DNA from: CAZFIM01 sp964519615
GTDB lineage: Bacteria; Chloroflexota; Dehalococcoidia; GIF9; UBA5629
DNA: 17,450 nt
NCBI GenBank assembly: GCA_964519615.1
Contig: CAZFIM010000054.1
Coordinates: 1-17,450 of the forward strand
Direction of reading: 5' to 3'
The position numbers and the translations under genes are program-made. Below are positions 7,506-15,157 of this stretch, piece by piece (the stretch's first letter is position 1; every line of letters begins with the position of its first letter). The notes beneath the pieces were generated by a model. It was not told where the DNA came from. It searched no databases and saw only the letters and a program-made list of their open reading frames with translations.

Positions 7506-8100
7506 CGGAACTCTCCTTCAGGCCAAGATCGAAAGCAGCAAGATTCATATCATGTAGTTTTGCAGGAAGATGAGATTTAATGCATTCTTTCCATATTTCC
7601 GTAGCAAACGGCATAAATACAGCCATAAAACCCAGCATAAAGATATTCAACATGCGTATATCACCCAACTCCTGCGCCTTTTCTGTTCCTTTAACATACA
7701 CTGCCTTATCAGTTATCTGCTTAAAGATTTTTTTCAGATCATCATCAGTAGGGTATTTTTGTTTCCCCAAGCTTACGGAAAGCAGCGGCACGACGTAGTT
7801 ATTAATTATGACCAGGCTGTTAGGTCTGATAAATTGCACCCACCTGACTGTTTCCAATTTCTCAAAAGATATAATGATATCCGCCTCTCCCGGCTCGATC
7901 ATCGGTGAATATACTTTATCGGCCATACGCAGATGACTGATAACACTGCCTCCGCGCTGTGCCATTCCCAGGGTATCTGTTTTTTTTACATCATAACCTG
8001 ATGCTATAGCTACATCGCCGACAATATCACTGGCCAGAATTGTCCCCTGTCCACCAACACCAACCATAAGTAAGTCTATTTTTTGCAATTCCATTACCAC
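7489..8100 (-). CDS. iorB: Indolepyruvate:ferredoxin oxidoreductase, beta subunit
   Basis: Small (gamma-type) subunit of a 2-oxoacid:ferredoxin oxidoreductase that works with IorA to convert an aryl-2-oxoacid plus CoA to aryl-acyl-CoA, CO2 and reduced ferredoxin. The 203-residue product opens with the family motif LMVGVGGQGTILASD (GVGGQG at 14-19) and carries TDTLGMAQRGGSVISHLR at about 42-59, both typical of IorB. Its frame starts with GTG immediately after the iorA stop (TAG at 8103-8101); an ATG at 8094, two codons in, is preceded by AGGTGG and may be the true start. The 3' end overlaps the aminotransferase start by 17 bp. Length and motifs agree with the single-domain IorB of anaerobes, not the fused aerobic form. 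Confidence 0.93.
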   Translation of the reverse strand: MVMELQKIDLLMVGVGGQGTILASDIVGDVAIASGYDVKKTDTLGMAQRGGSVISHLRMADKVYSPMIEPGEADIIISFEKLETVRWVQFIRPNSLVIINNYVVPLLSVSLGKQKYPTDDDLKKIFKQITDKAVYVKGTEKAQELGDIRMLNIFMLGFMAVFMPFATEIWKECIKSHLPAKLHDMNLAAFDLGLKESSGVNIR

Positions 8101-9906
8101 CTATTTATCCGTACTTGGTCCTATGGCTTTTCTAGGACACAGTTGCTCGCATATTTTACATCTGTCTCCAACACACAGATTGGGATCTATTTCGGTTTTT
8201 CCCTCAACCTTGCTGATGGCAGCGCAACCAATTGTCAGGCATGTTCCGCAGTTATCACATATGCTCTTATCGACCATGCGCGGATTGGAACGGCTTTTTA
8301 CCCGTACAGCGCAAGGACCGCGTACTATAATGACCGAGACCAACGGGTTATTAATACACTTTTTAAGAGTACTTCTCAGCGTTTTTACATCGAAAGCATC
8401 CACCACATTTACATCGCATACACCGATTCCACGGCAAAGCTCTTCAATATTTACTGCCTGTGTTTTTACTCCCTGCGCCGATATGCCGGTACCCGGGTGG
8501 TCCTGATGCCCAGTCATTGCCGTGGTGCTGTTATCAAGTATGATCACCGTTATTTTACCCTTATTGTAGACGGCGTTCACGAGCCCCGTTATGCCGGAAT
8601 GCATAAATGTTGAATCACCAATAACGGCAACAATGTTGCCTTTTACTCCAGCCTTCTCCATACCAAGCGCTTGACCTATTCCTGCGCCCATGCAGGCTAT
8701 TGTATCCAGCGCTTTAAGAGGAGGATTAGCTCCTAAAGAATAACAGCCGATATCGCCTGTAATGATTAAGTCTGACTGTTTATCGGAGCGGCCATTTTCA
8801 TCCAGAAGTTTAGCCCTTTTACCCATTGTACTGAGGACAAAAAAGATACCGGTATGGGGACACCCCGGACATAATAACGGCGGTCGCCCAGGTAAATCAG
8901 GGGGTGTGATATTGTCATATGCCTTGCTTTTCGTATCTAACAAACCTGCTTTACGGGCGGCCTCTTTTACAACGGCGGTACTAAGCTCCCCTGTTACAGG
9001 TATGTATTCCTTGCCGATAACTTTAATGCCCATAGCAAGTATTTGTTCCTGCAAAAATGGGTCTAGTTCTTCAATAACAAATATACGTTTAACTTTATCG
9101 GCGAAGCGGCGGATGAGTGTTTTCGGGAGCGGGTAGGGCATGCCCAATTTCAATATTGAAGCATCAGGGAAAACTTCTTTTGCATATTGATAGGCAACTC
9201 CACTTGTGATGACACCGATTTTATCATCACCCCATGTGATTGCATTGTCCGGAAAACTATCGGAGAAAGCCGCCAGTTTGAGCAAACGATCTTCAATAAA
9301 TTCATGACGGGCTCTGGCATAAACCGGCAGCATCACGTACTTAGGCACATCATGACTGAATAGAGGATTTTTCACCGATGTTCTGGATCTATTAACATCG
9401 ACAACCGTTTTAGAATGCGAGACTCGTGTTGTTGTGCGCAGCATAACCGGTGTATCAAATTTCTCGCTTATATCGAATGCATAAGACATAAAATCATACA
9501 TTTCCTGGCTGTCGCCCGGTTCCAGCACAGGTATTTTGGCCAGCCTTGCATAATTCCGGTTGTCCTGTTCATTCTGAGAGCTGTGCATACCGGGGTCATC
9601 GGCATTTACAACCACCATTCCGCCGTTTATGCCGGTAATTGAAGTAGCCATGTAAGGGTCAGCCGCCACATTGAGTCCAACGTGTTTCATTGAGACCATG
9701 CAGCGCACGCCGGCGTAGGAAGCGCCGAGACAGACTTCCATTGCTACTTTTTCATTAGTCGACCATTCGGCATAGATATCTTTGAACTGCGCCAGTGTCT
9801 GCAGAATTTCCGTACTGGGAGTGCCGGGGTAAGCACAGGCAACGCTCACACCGGCATGATAGGCACCGATGGCCAGAGCTTCGTTTCCAGAAAGTAATTT
9901 TTTCAT
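8101..9906 (-). CDS. iorA: Indolepyruvate:ferredoxin oxidoreductase, alpha subunit (with 2[4Fe-4S] ferredoxin tail)
   Basis: Catalytic, thiamine-diphosphate subunit of the oxygen-sensitive IorAB enzyme, which decarboxylates aryl- (and in some members branched-) 2-oxoacids to acyl-CoA with ferredoxin as electron acceptor. The 601-residue protein has, in order: an N-terminal pyrimidine-binding domain with the family start LLSGNEALAIGAYHAGV and AYPGTPSTEI (25-34); a middle domain; CPGCPH (346-351); a ThDP/Mg motif GDS (430-432) reaching N459; and a C-terminal ferredoxin domain. That domain has eight cysteines, C550, C553, C556, C561, C578, C583, C586 and C590, enough for two [4Fe-4S] clusters. 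The start is the ATG at 9906 with only a weak GGTG close upstream. It is the first gene of the minus-strand cluster, below a good promoter candidate at 10024-10053. Reversal to reductive carboxylation is known for this class. Confidence 0.95.
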   Translation of the reverse strand: MKKLLSGNEALAIGAYHAGVSVACAYPGTPSTEILQTLAQFKDIYAEWSTNEKVAMEVCLGASYAGVRCMVSMKHVGLNVAADPYMATSITGINGGMVVVNADDPGMHSSQNEQDNRNYARLAKIPVLEPGDSQEMYDFMSYAFDISEKFDTPVMLRTTTRVSHSKTVVDVNRSRTSVKNPLFSHDVPKYVMLPVYARARHEFIEDRLLKLAAFSDSFPDNAITWGDDKIGVITSGVAYQYAKEVFPDASILKLGMPYPLPKTLIRRFADKVKRIFVIEELDPFLQEQILAMGIKVIGKEYIPVTGELSTAVVKEAARKAGLLDTKSKAYDNITPPDLPGRPPLLCPGCPHTGIFFVLSTMGKRAKLLDENGRSDKQSDLIITGDIGCYSLGANPPLKALDTIACMGAGIGQALGMEKAGVKGNIVAVIGDSTFMHSGITGLVNAVYNKGKITVIILDNSTTAMTGHQDHPGTGISAQGVKTQAVNIEELCRGIGVCDVNVVDAFDVKTLRSTLKKCINNPLVSVIIVRGPCAVRVKSRSNPRMVDKSICDNCGTCLTIGCAAISKVEGKTEIDPNLCVGDRCKICEQLCPRKAIGPSTDK

Positions 9907-10023
9907 ATCACCATTACACGAAAGTTATTAATTATGAACTGCGAAATTGAGCTGGGGAGACTTTATGAGGTTTCACAAATTGATATTTGCCCGAATGTCA
10001 CAGTAATAATTCAAAATAAAATA

Positions 10024-10053
10024 ATAATAGTACCAGCATATGATTATAGTCAA
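10024..10053 (-). promoter_or_regulatory. Candidate promoter for the iorA-led cluster
   Basis: On the minus strand TTGACT (10053-10048, 5 of 6 to consensus) is followed after 18 nt by TATTAT (10029-10024, 5 of 6). The predicted transcript would start near 10017 and have a leader of about 110 nt before the iorA ATG, in which I see no strong hairpin. Confidence 0.5.
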
Positions 10054-10183
10054 GCTCATAATTTATCGTATATAGAATGCATAATCTTCAGAATAGGCTT
10101 TTGCATAAGGACTTCAGTATCGTTGCTCAACTTGCGTCAAATGATAACTGGCCACACAATCAGGCATGAGCCATCGATATACT

Positions 10184-10213
10184 TTGAATATTTACCTTAT
10201 ATCAGGATATAAT
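10184..10213 (+). promoter_or_regulatory. Candidate aspS promoter
   Basis: TTGAAT (10184-10189) is followed after 18 nt by a perfect -10 TATAAT (10208-10213). The predicted start near 10220 leaves a leader of under 20 nt containing the AGGAGG at 10227-10232. Confidence 0.6.
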
Positions 10214-10226
10214 TTCCAGACTATGT

Positions 10227-10232
10227 AGGAGG
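10227..10232 (+). promoter_or_regulatory. Ribosome binding site fixing the aspS TTG start
   Basis: A complete AGGAGG lies 5 nt before the TTG at 10238. No ATG or GTG in the aspS frame is better placed, so the rare start is well supported. Confidence 0.8.
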
Positions 10233-10237
10233 ATAAA

Positions 10238-12046
10238 TTGCTTAAAACTCATAGTTGCGGCCAACTGCGCAAAGAAAATAAAGGTATCGAGGTTACGTTA
10301 GCCGGGTGGGTGCACAGGCGCCGTGATCACGGCGGGCTGATTTTTATAGACCTGCGCGATAGAGAAGGGTTGACGCAAGTGGTGTTCAATCCTGAAATAG
10401 ACGTAGCCGCGCATAAATTAGCCAATGATCTGAGATCGGAATATGTCATTCAGGTTACCGGCAAGGTCGAATTGCGTCCTGCCGGTACGGAGAATAAAAA
10501 AATACCAACCGGCGACATCGAGGTTTATGCCGAAAATCTAAACATACTTAACGTTTCTGAGACTCCTCCTTTTTACATAAATGAAGATGTAGAAGTAGAC
10601 GAGAACCTTGCTTTAAAATACCGTTATCTATATTTGCGCAGAGAACGCATGAAGAACAATATGATTCTTCGCCATAGGGTTGTCAAGTTCATGCGCTCAT
10701 TTCTTGACGATAAAGGTTTTATTGAAATTGAAACACCAATCATGATAAAAAGTACGCCGGAAGGAGCACGTGACTATCTTGTCCCAAGCCGAATTCAACC
10801 CGGCAAATTTTACGCTCTCCCGCAGTCGCCCCAGCAACTCAAGCAGCTTCTCATGGTAGCTGGCTTTGAGAAGTATTATCAGATTGCCCGCTGTTTCAGA
10901 GATGAAGATTTGCGCGCCGACCGTCAGCCTGAATTTACCCAGCTTGATATGGAAATGAGTTTTGTAGATGAAGAGGATATTCTGGTTCTTCTGGAAGAGC
11001 TTTTTACATCGCTGGTCAAAGAGATAACACCGGAGAGAAAAATTATCGAACCTTTCCCCCGACTAAGCTATCAGGAAGCAATGGCGCGTTTTGGAAGTGA
11101 TAAGCCCGATATCCGGTTTGGGCTTGAACTAAAGGATTTATCGGACATCACGGCTGCTTCAGGTTTCGGAGTTTTTCGTTCTGCACTGGAGTCGGGCGGA
11201 AGTGTAAAAGGAATCTGCTTACCCGGCTGTGCATCCTATACCCGCAAGCAGCTGGATGAATTAACGGACCTTGCGCGTTCATTCGGTGCAAAAGGTTTAC
11301 TTACAATGGCGGTCTCTCCTGAATGTATTGACATCAACGAACTGAAAGAGGAACATGTGAAGTCAGTCGCCACCAAGTTTCTTTCTGCTGACGAACTGAA
11401 ATCGATACTGCGCATTTTCAATGTGAATCCCGGTGACCTTATTATTATTGTAAGCGGAGCAAAGGGATTACCGGACAAAGTGCTCGGCAGCATACGCCAG
11501 GAGATGGGGCATAGACTGAATATGATCGATGAATCCATGCTGGCATTCTGCTTTATTATAGACTATCCGCTCTTTGAATGGATTGAGGGCAGCGGTAAAT
11601 GGGATTCAATGCACCATCCTTTTACCTCCCCACGCCAGGAAGATATGTCGCTTTTGGATAGTGACCCCGGTAAAGTAAGGGCAAGACATTATGATATAGT
11701 ATGTAATGGGTGTGAACTGTCGAGCGGGAGTATACGAATACATAACAGAAAACTTCAAGAGAAGATATTCCAGATACTTGGATATAAAGACGATGAGATA
11801 CAGAGCCGCTTCGGTCAGATTTTAAATGCCTTTGAATATGGTACTCCCCCACACGGAGGTATCGCTCCCGGCATCGACAGGCTGGTAATGCTGTTGGCAG
11901 GTGAGACAAGTATACGAGAAGTAATAGCATTCCCTAAGAACCAGAATGCCGTAGATGTTATGAGTGATGCTCCAACTCCTGTATCACAACAGCAGCTTGA
12001 TGACCTTGGTTTGTGCACTAAAATTACTGTTGATAATGAGCAATAA
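10238..12046 (+). CDS. aspS: Aspartyl-tRNA synthetase (probably non-discriminating, Asp/Asn)
   Basis: Class II synthetase that charges tRNA-Asp with aspartate in the cytoplasm. The 602-residue product has the bacterial layout: an N-terminal OB anticodon-binding domain (about 1-110), a catalytic core with motif 2 FRDEDLRADRQPEF from about residue 219, an inserted GAD domain (about 280-410), and motif 3 GIAPGIDRLVM near 541-551. The TTG start at 10238 is backed by AGGAGG five bases upstream. In the anticodon-binding domain it reads RRRDHGG with His at position 31 and RPAGTEN at 80-86. In Pseudomonas aeruginosa AspRS, His31 and a Gly in this second motif mark the non-discriminating enzyme that also charges tRNA-Asn; discriminating bacterial AspRS usually has Leu at 31. 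I therefore infer that Asn-tRNA may be made by GatCAB amidation. Family is certain; relaxed specificity is inferred. Confidence 0.96.
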   Translation: MLKTHSCGQLRKENKGIEVTLAGWVHRRRDHGGLIFIDLRDREGLTQVVFNPEIDVAAHKLANDLRSEYVIQVTGKVELRPAGTENKKIPTGDIEVYAENLNILNVSETPPFYINEDVEVDENLALKYRYLYLRRERMKNNMILRHRVVKFMRSFLDDKGFIEIETPIMIKSTPEGARDYLVPSRIQPGKFYALPQSPQQLKQLLMVAGFEKYYQIARCFRDEDLRADRQPEFTQLDMEMSFVDEEDILVLLEELFTSLVKEITPERKIIEPFPRLSYQEAMARFGSDKPDIRFGLELKDLSDITAASGFGVFRSALESGGSVKGICLPGCASYTRKQLDELTDLARSFGAKGLLTMAVSPECIDINELKEEHVKSVATKFLSADELKSILRIFNVNPGDLIIIVSGAKGLPDKVLGSIRQEMGHRLNMIDESMLAFCFIIDYPLFEWIEGSGKWDSMHHPFTSPRQEDMSLLDSDPGKVRARHYDIVCNGCELSSGSIRIHNRKLQEKIFQILGYKDDEIQSRFGQILNAFEYGTPPHGGIAPGIDRLVMLLAGETSIREVIAFPKNQNAVDVMSDAPTPVSQQQLDDLGLCTKITVDNEQ

Positions 12047-12066
12047 CTGGCCCGCTAACCATATAG

Positions 12067-12075
12067 TGTTATAAT
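12067..12075 (+). promoter_or_regulatory. Extended -10 promoter before tig
   Basis: TGTTATAAT matches the extended -10 consensus TGnTATAAT exactly; there is no good -35, as is usual for this class. A start near 12082 gives a leader of about 24 nt before the tig ATG, so tig-clpP could be expressed separately from aspS. Confidence 0.5.
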
Positions 12076-12105
12076 AAAATCATTAAAGGAATTGGTTATA
12101 GAAAT

Positions 12106-13428
12106 ATGAAAGTAACGTCTGAACCTCTTGAAAATAGACAGGTCAAGCTCAATATAGAGATTGATGCTTCCGAACAAGAAGAATATATCAAACAAACCTA
12201 CAAAAGATTGGTAAAAAAGGTAAATGTGCCCGGATTCAGGAAGGGGAAAGCGCCTCGTGATGTTCTGGAACGCCACATCGGAAGAGACGCGCTGGTCAAT
12301 GAGGCGCTGGACGATATTTTGCCGCAGGTTTATAGCCGTGCTGTCGAGGATCAGAAAATCGAGCCCATCGGTAGGCCGCAGATTGAGATAGTACAGACGG
12401 AGCCAGTCATTTTCAATGCTATTGTTCCTTTGGTGCCGGAAATTAAACTGGGCGACTATCTCAGTATCAGAATTAGTAAACCTGAAGTACTGATAGATGA
12501 CGCTGAAAAAGAAGCCACGCTTAATCAGCTCAGAGAACAGCAGGCTACGCTGGTACCGGTTAAGAGGCCTATTCAAATGGGTGATATAGCAACTATAGAT
12601 GTTGAAGGCGTACGTGACGGCCAAGTATTCCCCATAAGCAAAGATCAGGCATTCGAGCTTGTTGAAGAATCGCCTCTGCCTTTACCCGGCTTTTCTCGCA
12701 AATTGGTAGGTCTTTCCATTGGGGAAGAGTCAAATTTCGACCTCTCCTATCCGGCAGACTATGAGAGAAAAGAGCTGGCGAATAAAGATTATTCATTTAA
12801 AGTCGCCGTGAAGGAAGTGAAGGAAAAACAACTTCCTGAATTGAATGACGCATTTGCTGCTTCTCTTGAGAGTGAAAATATGGAAAAGTTGAGAGAAAAA
12901 ATAGCCGCCACCTTACATGAGAGAGCAGAGCAAAGAGCGCAGTTTGAGTACGAGAAGCAGCTGGTTGATGAAGTGGTTAAATTGAGCGAAATCAGCTATC
13001 CTCCCGTAATAGTCGATGAGGAAATTGACGGTATGATAGAGGAGGAGAAAAAACGTTTTGTCGAGGGTGAAAAAGGACTCGCTAATTATTTGAACAGCGT
13101 AAACAGGACTCTTGAACAGCATCGTGAAGAGTTAAAGCCGCTCGCACAAGATAGAGTTGTCCGATCGCTGGCACTGACGGAAATTGCCAAAGCGGAAGAA
13201 ATCAAGGCAGAAGATGCAGAGATAGAGGAAGAGATCAACCATATGGTTGGAGACCCCGGTGATGATGAACAGGCCAGAAAGCAGATTGAGCAGTTCAAGC
13301 AAATGTGTGCTGTTCCACAAGTAAGAGCATCAATTGAAAACACGGTTATAACCAGAAAAACGCTGGATAGATTGAAGCAAATAGCCAGCGGGGATATTGA
13401 TAGTAATAAACGGGAGGAAGAAGAATAA
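12106..13428 (+). CDS. tig: Trigger factor (ribosome-associated chaperone and peptidyl-prolyl isomerase)
   Basis: Binds at the ribosome exit tunnel and helps nascent chains fold. The 440-residue product carries the ribosome-binding signature GFRKGKAP at 43-50 in the N-terminal domain, a FKBP-type isomerase domain at about 155-240 (GDIATIDVEG start, PLPGFSRKLVGL), and a long charged helical C-terminal chaperone domain. Length is close to the usual 430-450. The C-terminus is acidic (REEEE). The ATG at 12106 has only AAAGGA 15 nt upstream, a weak site; no alternative in frame is better. It lies 59 nt after aspS with its own extended -10, and its stop TAA shares one base with the clpP ATG, indicating a coupled tig-clpP unit, a common bacterial pairing. 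Confidence 0.96.
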   Translation: MKVTSEPLENRQVKLNIEIDASEQEEYIKQTYKRLVKKVNVPGFRKGKAPRDVLERHIGRDALVNEALDDILPQVYSRAVEDQKIEPIGRPQIEIVQTEPVIFNAIVPLVPEIKLGDYLSIRISKPEVLIDDAEKEATLNQLREQQATLVPVKRPIQMGDIATIDVEGVRDGQVFPISKDQAFELVEESPLPLPGFSRKLVGLSIGEESNFDLSYPADYERKELANKDYSFKVAVKEVKEKQLPELNDAFAASLESENMEKLREKIAATLHERAEQRAQFEYEKQLVDEVVKLSEISYPPVIVDEEIDGMIEEEKKRFVEGEKGLANYLNSVNRTLEQHREELKPLAQDRVVRSLALTEIAKAEEIKAEDAEIEEEINHMVGDPGDDEQARKQIEQFKQMCAVPQVRASIENTVITRKTLDRLKQIASGDIDSNKREEEE

Positions 13429-14045
13429 TGCAAAATATTCCACAAAACCTTATACCTATGGTTATAGAGAGCGGTGCAAGGGGAGAAAGAGCTTTTGATA
13501 TATATTCACTGCTCTTAAAAGAGCGGATTATTTTCCTGGGAACACCGATCAACGATCAAGTTGCCAATCTTATCGTAGCTCAACTGCTTTTCCTTGAGCG
13601 TGAAGACCCTGATAAAGATATCAACCTTTATATTCATTCGCCTGGTGGCGTGATAAGCGCAGGTCTTGCTATCTACGACACGATGCAAATTATCCGACCC
13701 GATGTATCCACTATATGCGTGGGCATGGCTGCCAGTATGGCAACGGTAATTCTCTGCGCAGGAGCTAAAGGCAAACGGTTTGCACTGCCGAATTCGACAG
13801 TGCATTTACATCAGGCAATCGGAGGCGCACAGGGGCAGGCCTCCGATGTTGAAATTGCAGCGCGCGAGATAATGAGGATGCAGGAAAAGATACGAACGAT
13901 TCTTGTTCATCATACCGGCCAGACAATGGAAAAAATAGCTCATGATACTGATAGAGATTTTTACCTCAGTGCTGAACAGGCTGTTGAATACCATATTGTT
14001 GACGAGATACTGCAAGGATCGCATGCAGCCAAAGAAGCAAAGTAA
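13428..14045 (+). CDS. clpP: ATP-dependent Clp protease proteolytic subunit
   Basis: Serine protease that forms the double-ring chamber and degrades proteins fed by ClpX, ClpC or ClpA. The 205-residue product has the complete triad: Ser103 in GMAASMA, His128 in HLHQAIGG, and Asp177 in DTDRDFYLS. The N-terminal LIPMVIESGARGERAFDIYS and RIIFLGTPIND blocks are typical. The active-site helix reads HLHQ where many have MIHQ, a mild change that leaves the His in place. The start ATG overlaps the tig stop (TAATG), with GGAGG at 13413-13417 about 10 nt upstream. clpX, which often follows, is absent: a terminator and a convergent gene come next. The unfoldase must be encoded elsewhere. Confidence 0.97.
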   Translation: MQNIPQNLIPMVIESGARGERAFDIYSLLLKERIIFLGTPINDQVANLIVAQLLFLEREDPDKDINLYIHSPGGVISAGLAIYDTMQIIRPDVSTICVGMAASMATVILCAGAKGKRFALPNSTVHLHQAIGGAQGQASDVEIAAREIMRMQEKIRTILVHHTGQTMEKIAHDTDRDFYLSAEQAVEYHIVDEILQGSHAAKEAK

Positions 14046-14091
14046 TTTCTAAACAACCCTGCTGCAGAGCAATTAAATATTCTAACTTTTG

Positions 14092-14132
14092 ATATACCAG
14101 CCCTGGATTTGAGACGGGCTGGTATATTTTTT
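14092..14132 (+). terminator. Intrinsic terminator after clpP
   Basis: ATATACCAGCCC (14092-14103) pairs perfectly with GGGCTGGTATAT (14116-14127) across a 12-nt loop, followed by a run of six T (14127-14132). It lies 47 nt past the clpP stop, between convergent genes. The U-run is only on the plus strand, so it primarily ends the tig-clpP transcript. Confidence 0.88.
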
Positions 14133-14162
14133 AGCTTCTTCAGAAGACACCAGGTCTTTGTT

Positions 14163-14783
14163 TTATGAGCTCTTTGCAGATGACTGATCGCGCACCCAGC
14201 GGTGAATGTCATTTAACGCAGGAGGAGCTACGTTAAAAACCTCTATATCACGTGGAAATTGCACCATATGGCCCTCTCTGATAAAGAGCACAGCGGTTTC
14301 ATTTTCTTCCAGAGTATCATCTATTCTGGTGGAAATATATTCGTATCGCTTGCGTGCGCTTTCGGTGTAATAATCAGAAATTATACCGGCGACTTTATTA
14401 CTTATAAAACCAATAAACAAACATCTTTCCCAGTCCATATTTTCTTCAACTATTTCTCTATCTTCCATAACAATTAAAGCTGCGCCTCTGCGGCATTTTT
14501 CGCTCACAATTTCGCTGCTTGCCTTATTGATTTTCTCCAGCATTTTCAGCCCTTCTTCCCCATCATGGACAACAGTTTCATGATATATTCGTTTTATACT
14601 GCCTGTTTTTGATTCAAGGTTATTGAGATGTGTCCTGACCTGCTTCCAATATTCAGCGTATTTTTCTTTGTATTCGTCAGGCGCATCCTCTCCCTCATAC
14701 AACAGCGGCACAAGAAAGATTTTCCTTCCTTTTTTATACTTTTCAGCATCAGGCTTATGTATTTTTCCCAGTTCCTGTGACAT
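14163..14783 (-). CDS. Conserved-looking hypothetical soluble protein, unknown function
   Basis: I do not recognise this protein by name. From the ATG at 14783 it is 206 residues, charged and without membrane segments or a signal. That start is chosen because GGAGG (14798-14794) stands 10 nt upstream; the open frame runs 16 codons further up without a ribosome site. The N-terminal part (about 21-80) has IFLVPLLYEGEDAP and a charged helix. The central and C-terminal parts alternate strands and helices: AALIVMEDREIVEENMDWER, then KRYEYISTRIDDTLEENETA, then a strand LFIREGHMVQFPRDIEV and NVAPPALNDIHRWVRDQ. This looks like a compact alpha/beta fold; the RID-ETL-x-AVLFIREGH pattern faintly recalls the C-terminal domain of release-factor-like proteins, but that is a guess. 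It is the last gene of the operon started by the homocitrate-synthase-type gene. Confidence 0.75.
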   Translation of the reverse strand: MSQELGKIHKPDAEKYKKGRKIFLVPLLYEGEDAPDEYKEKYAEYWKQVRTHLNNLESKTGSIKRIYHETVVHDGEEGLKMLEKINKASSEIVSEKCRRGAALIVMEDREIVEENMDWERCLFIGFISNKVAGIISDYYTESARKRYEYISTRIDDTLEENETAVLFIREGHMVQFPRDIEVFNVAPPALNDIHRWVRDQSSAKSS

Positions 14784-14837
14784 GGATATCAAACCTCCAC
14801 TAAAAACGCAAGATGATAAATCCGGCAGCAATGCCGG

Positions 14838-15125
14838 TCATTGCTTGTTACTATTATAATCCCGTTTCATTACGCTGAGTTTTTCAACTTTCTTCAACGA
14901 TTCGTCAAGCTCCATCTTTAAATTTCTCAATCTGAAATAGAGATATACCCGATCGATCAGCCAGAAAAGTCCCCATTTTAATATCACGCTGCCTATTACC
15001 AGATAGAACCAGACAAAAGTGCCAAACCCGGGTTGGTTCCATATGCTGTACATTACTTTTGCCCATAGCAAAGAGAACGCTACGCCGGCAATGACTTTGG
15101 CAAGGTTGATATTGAATCTCGGCAA
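14838..15125 (-). CDS. Small two-helix membrane protein, unknown function
   Basis: A 95-residue protein with two hydrophobic segments, about residues 8-29 and 36-57, joined by a short turn (NQPGFGTF). A positively charged amphipathic tail with heptad-like Leu/Val spacing (RLRNLKMELDESLKKVEKL) follows. Positive charges after the second segment suggest both ends face the cytoplasm. The start is a TTG at 15125 with no good Shine-Dalgarno; no better ATG or GTG exists before the first helix, so coupling to the gene 32 nt upstream is likely. It sits between the homocitrate-synthase-type gene and the 206-residue hypothetical. I know no function; the real start and even expression are less sure than for its neighbours. 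Confidence 0.62.
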   Translation of the reverse strand: MPRFNINLAKVIAGVAFSLLWAKVMYSIWNQPGFGTFVWFYLVIGSVILKWGLFWLIDRVYLYFRLRNLKMELDESLKKVEKLSVMKRDYNSNKQ

Positions 15126-15157
15126 CTTCAGAACAGTATTTCCTTGAACCCTTATAA

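Larger units (their letters stand above)
9907..10237. other. Divergent promoter region between iorA and aspS (no gene)
   Basis: This AT-rich 331-bp gap separates the minus-strand iorA cluster from plus-strand aspS. It holds one good sigma70-type promoter candidate in each direction (listed separately) and a TGCATAA direct repeat near 10079 and 10104. An open frame at 9934-10212 lacks a ribosome site and runs over both promoters, so I do not call it a gene. I see no riboswitch or T-box signature. Confidence 0.7.

Noticed and set aside
9934..10212. 92-codon open frame on the plus strand between iorA and aspS
   Set aside because: No Shine-Dalgarno, AT-rich composition, no recognisable domain, and it covers the promoter candidates of both flanking genes.
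12055..12624. 189-codon minus-strand open frame opposite tig
   Set aside because: It is antisense to trigger factor, whose motifs are intact, and has low-complexity Phe/Tyr/Ile-rich sequence typical of a shadow.
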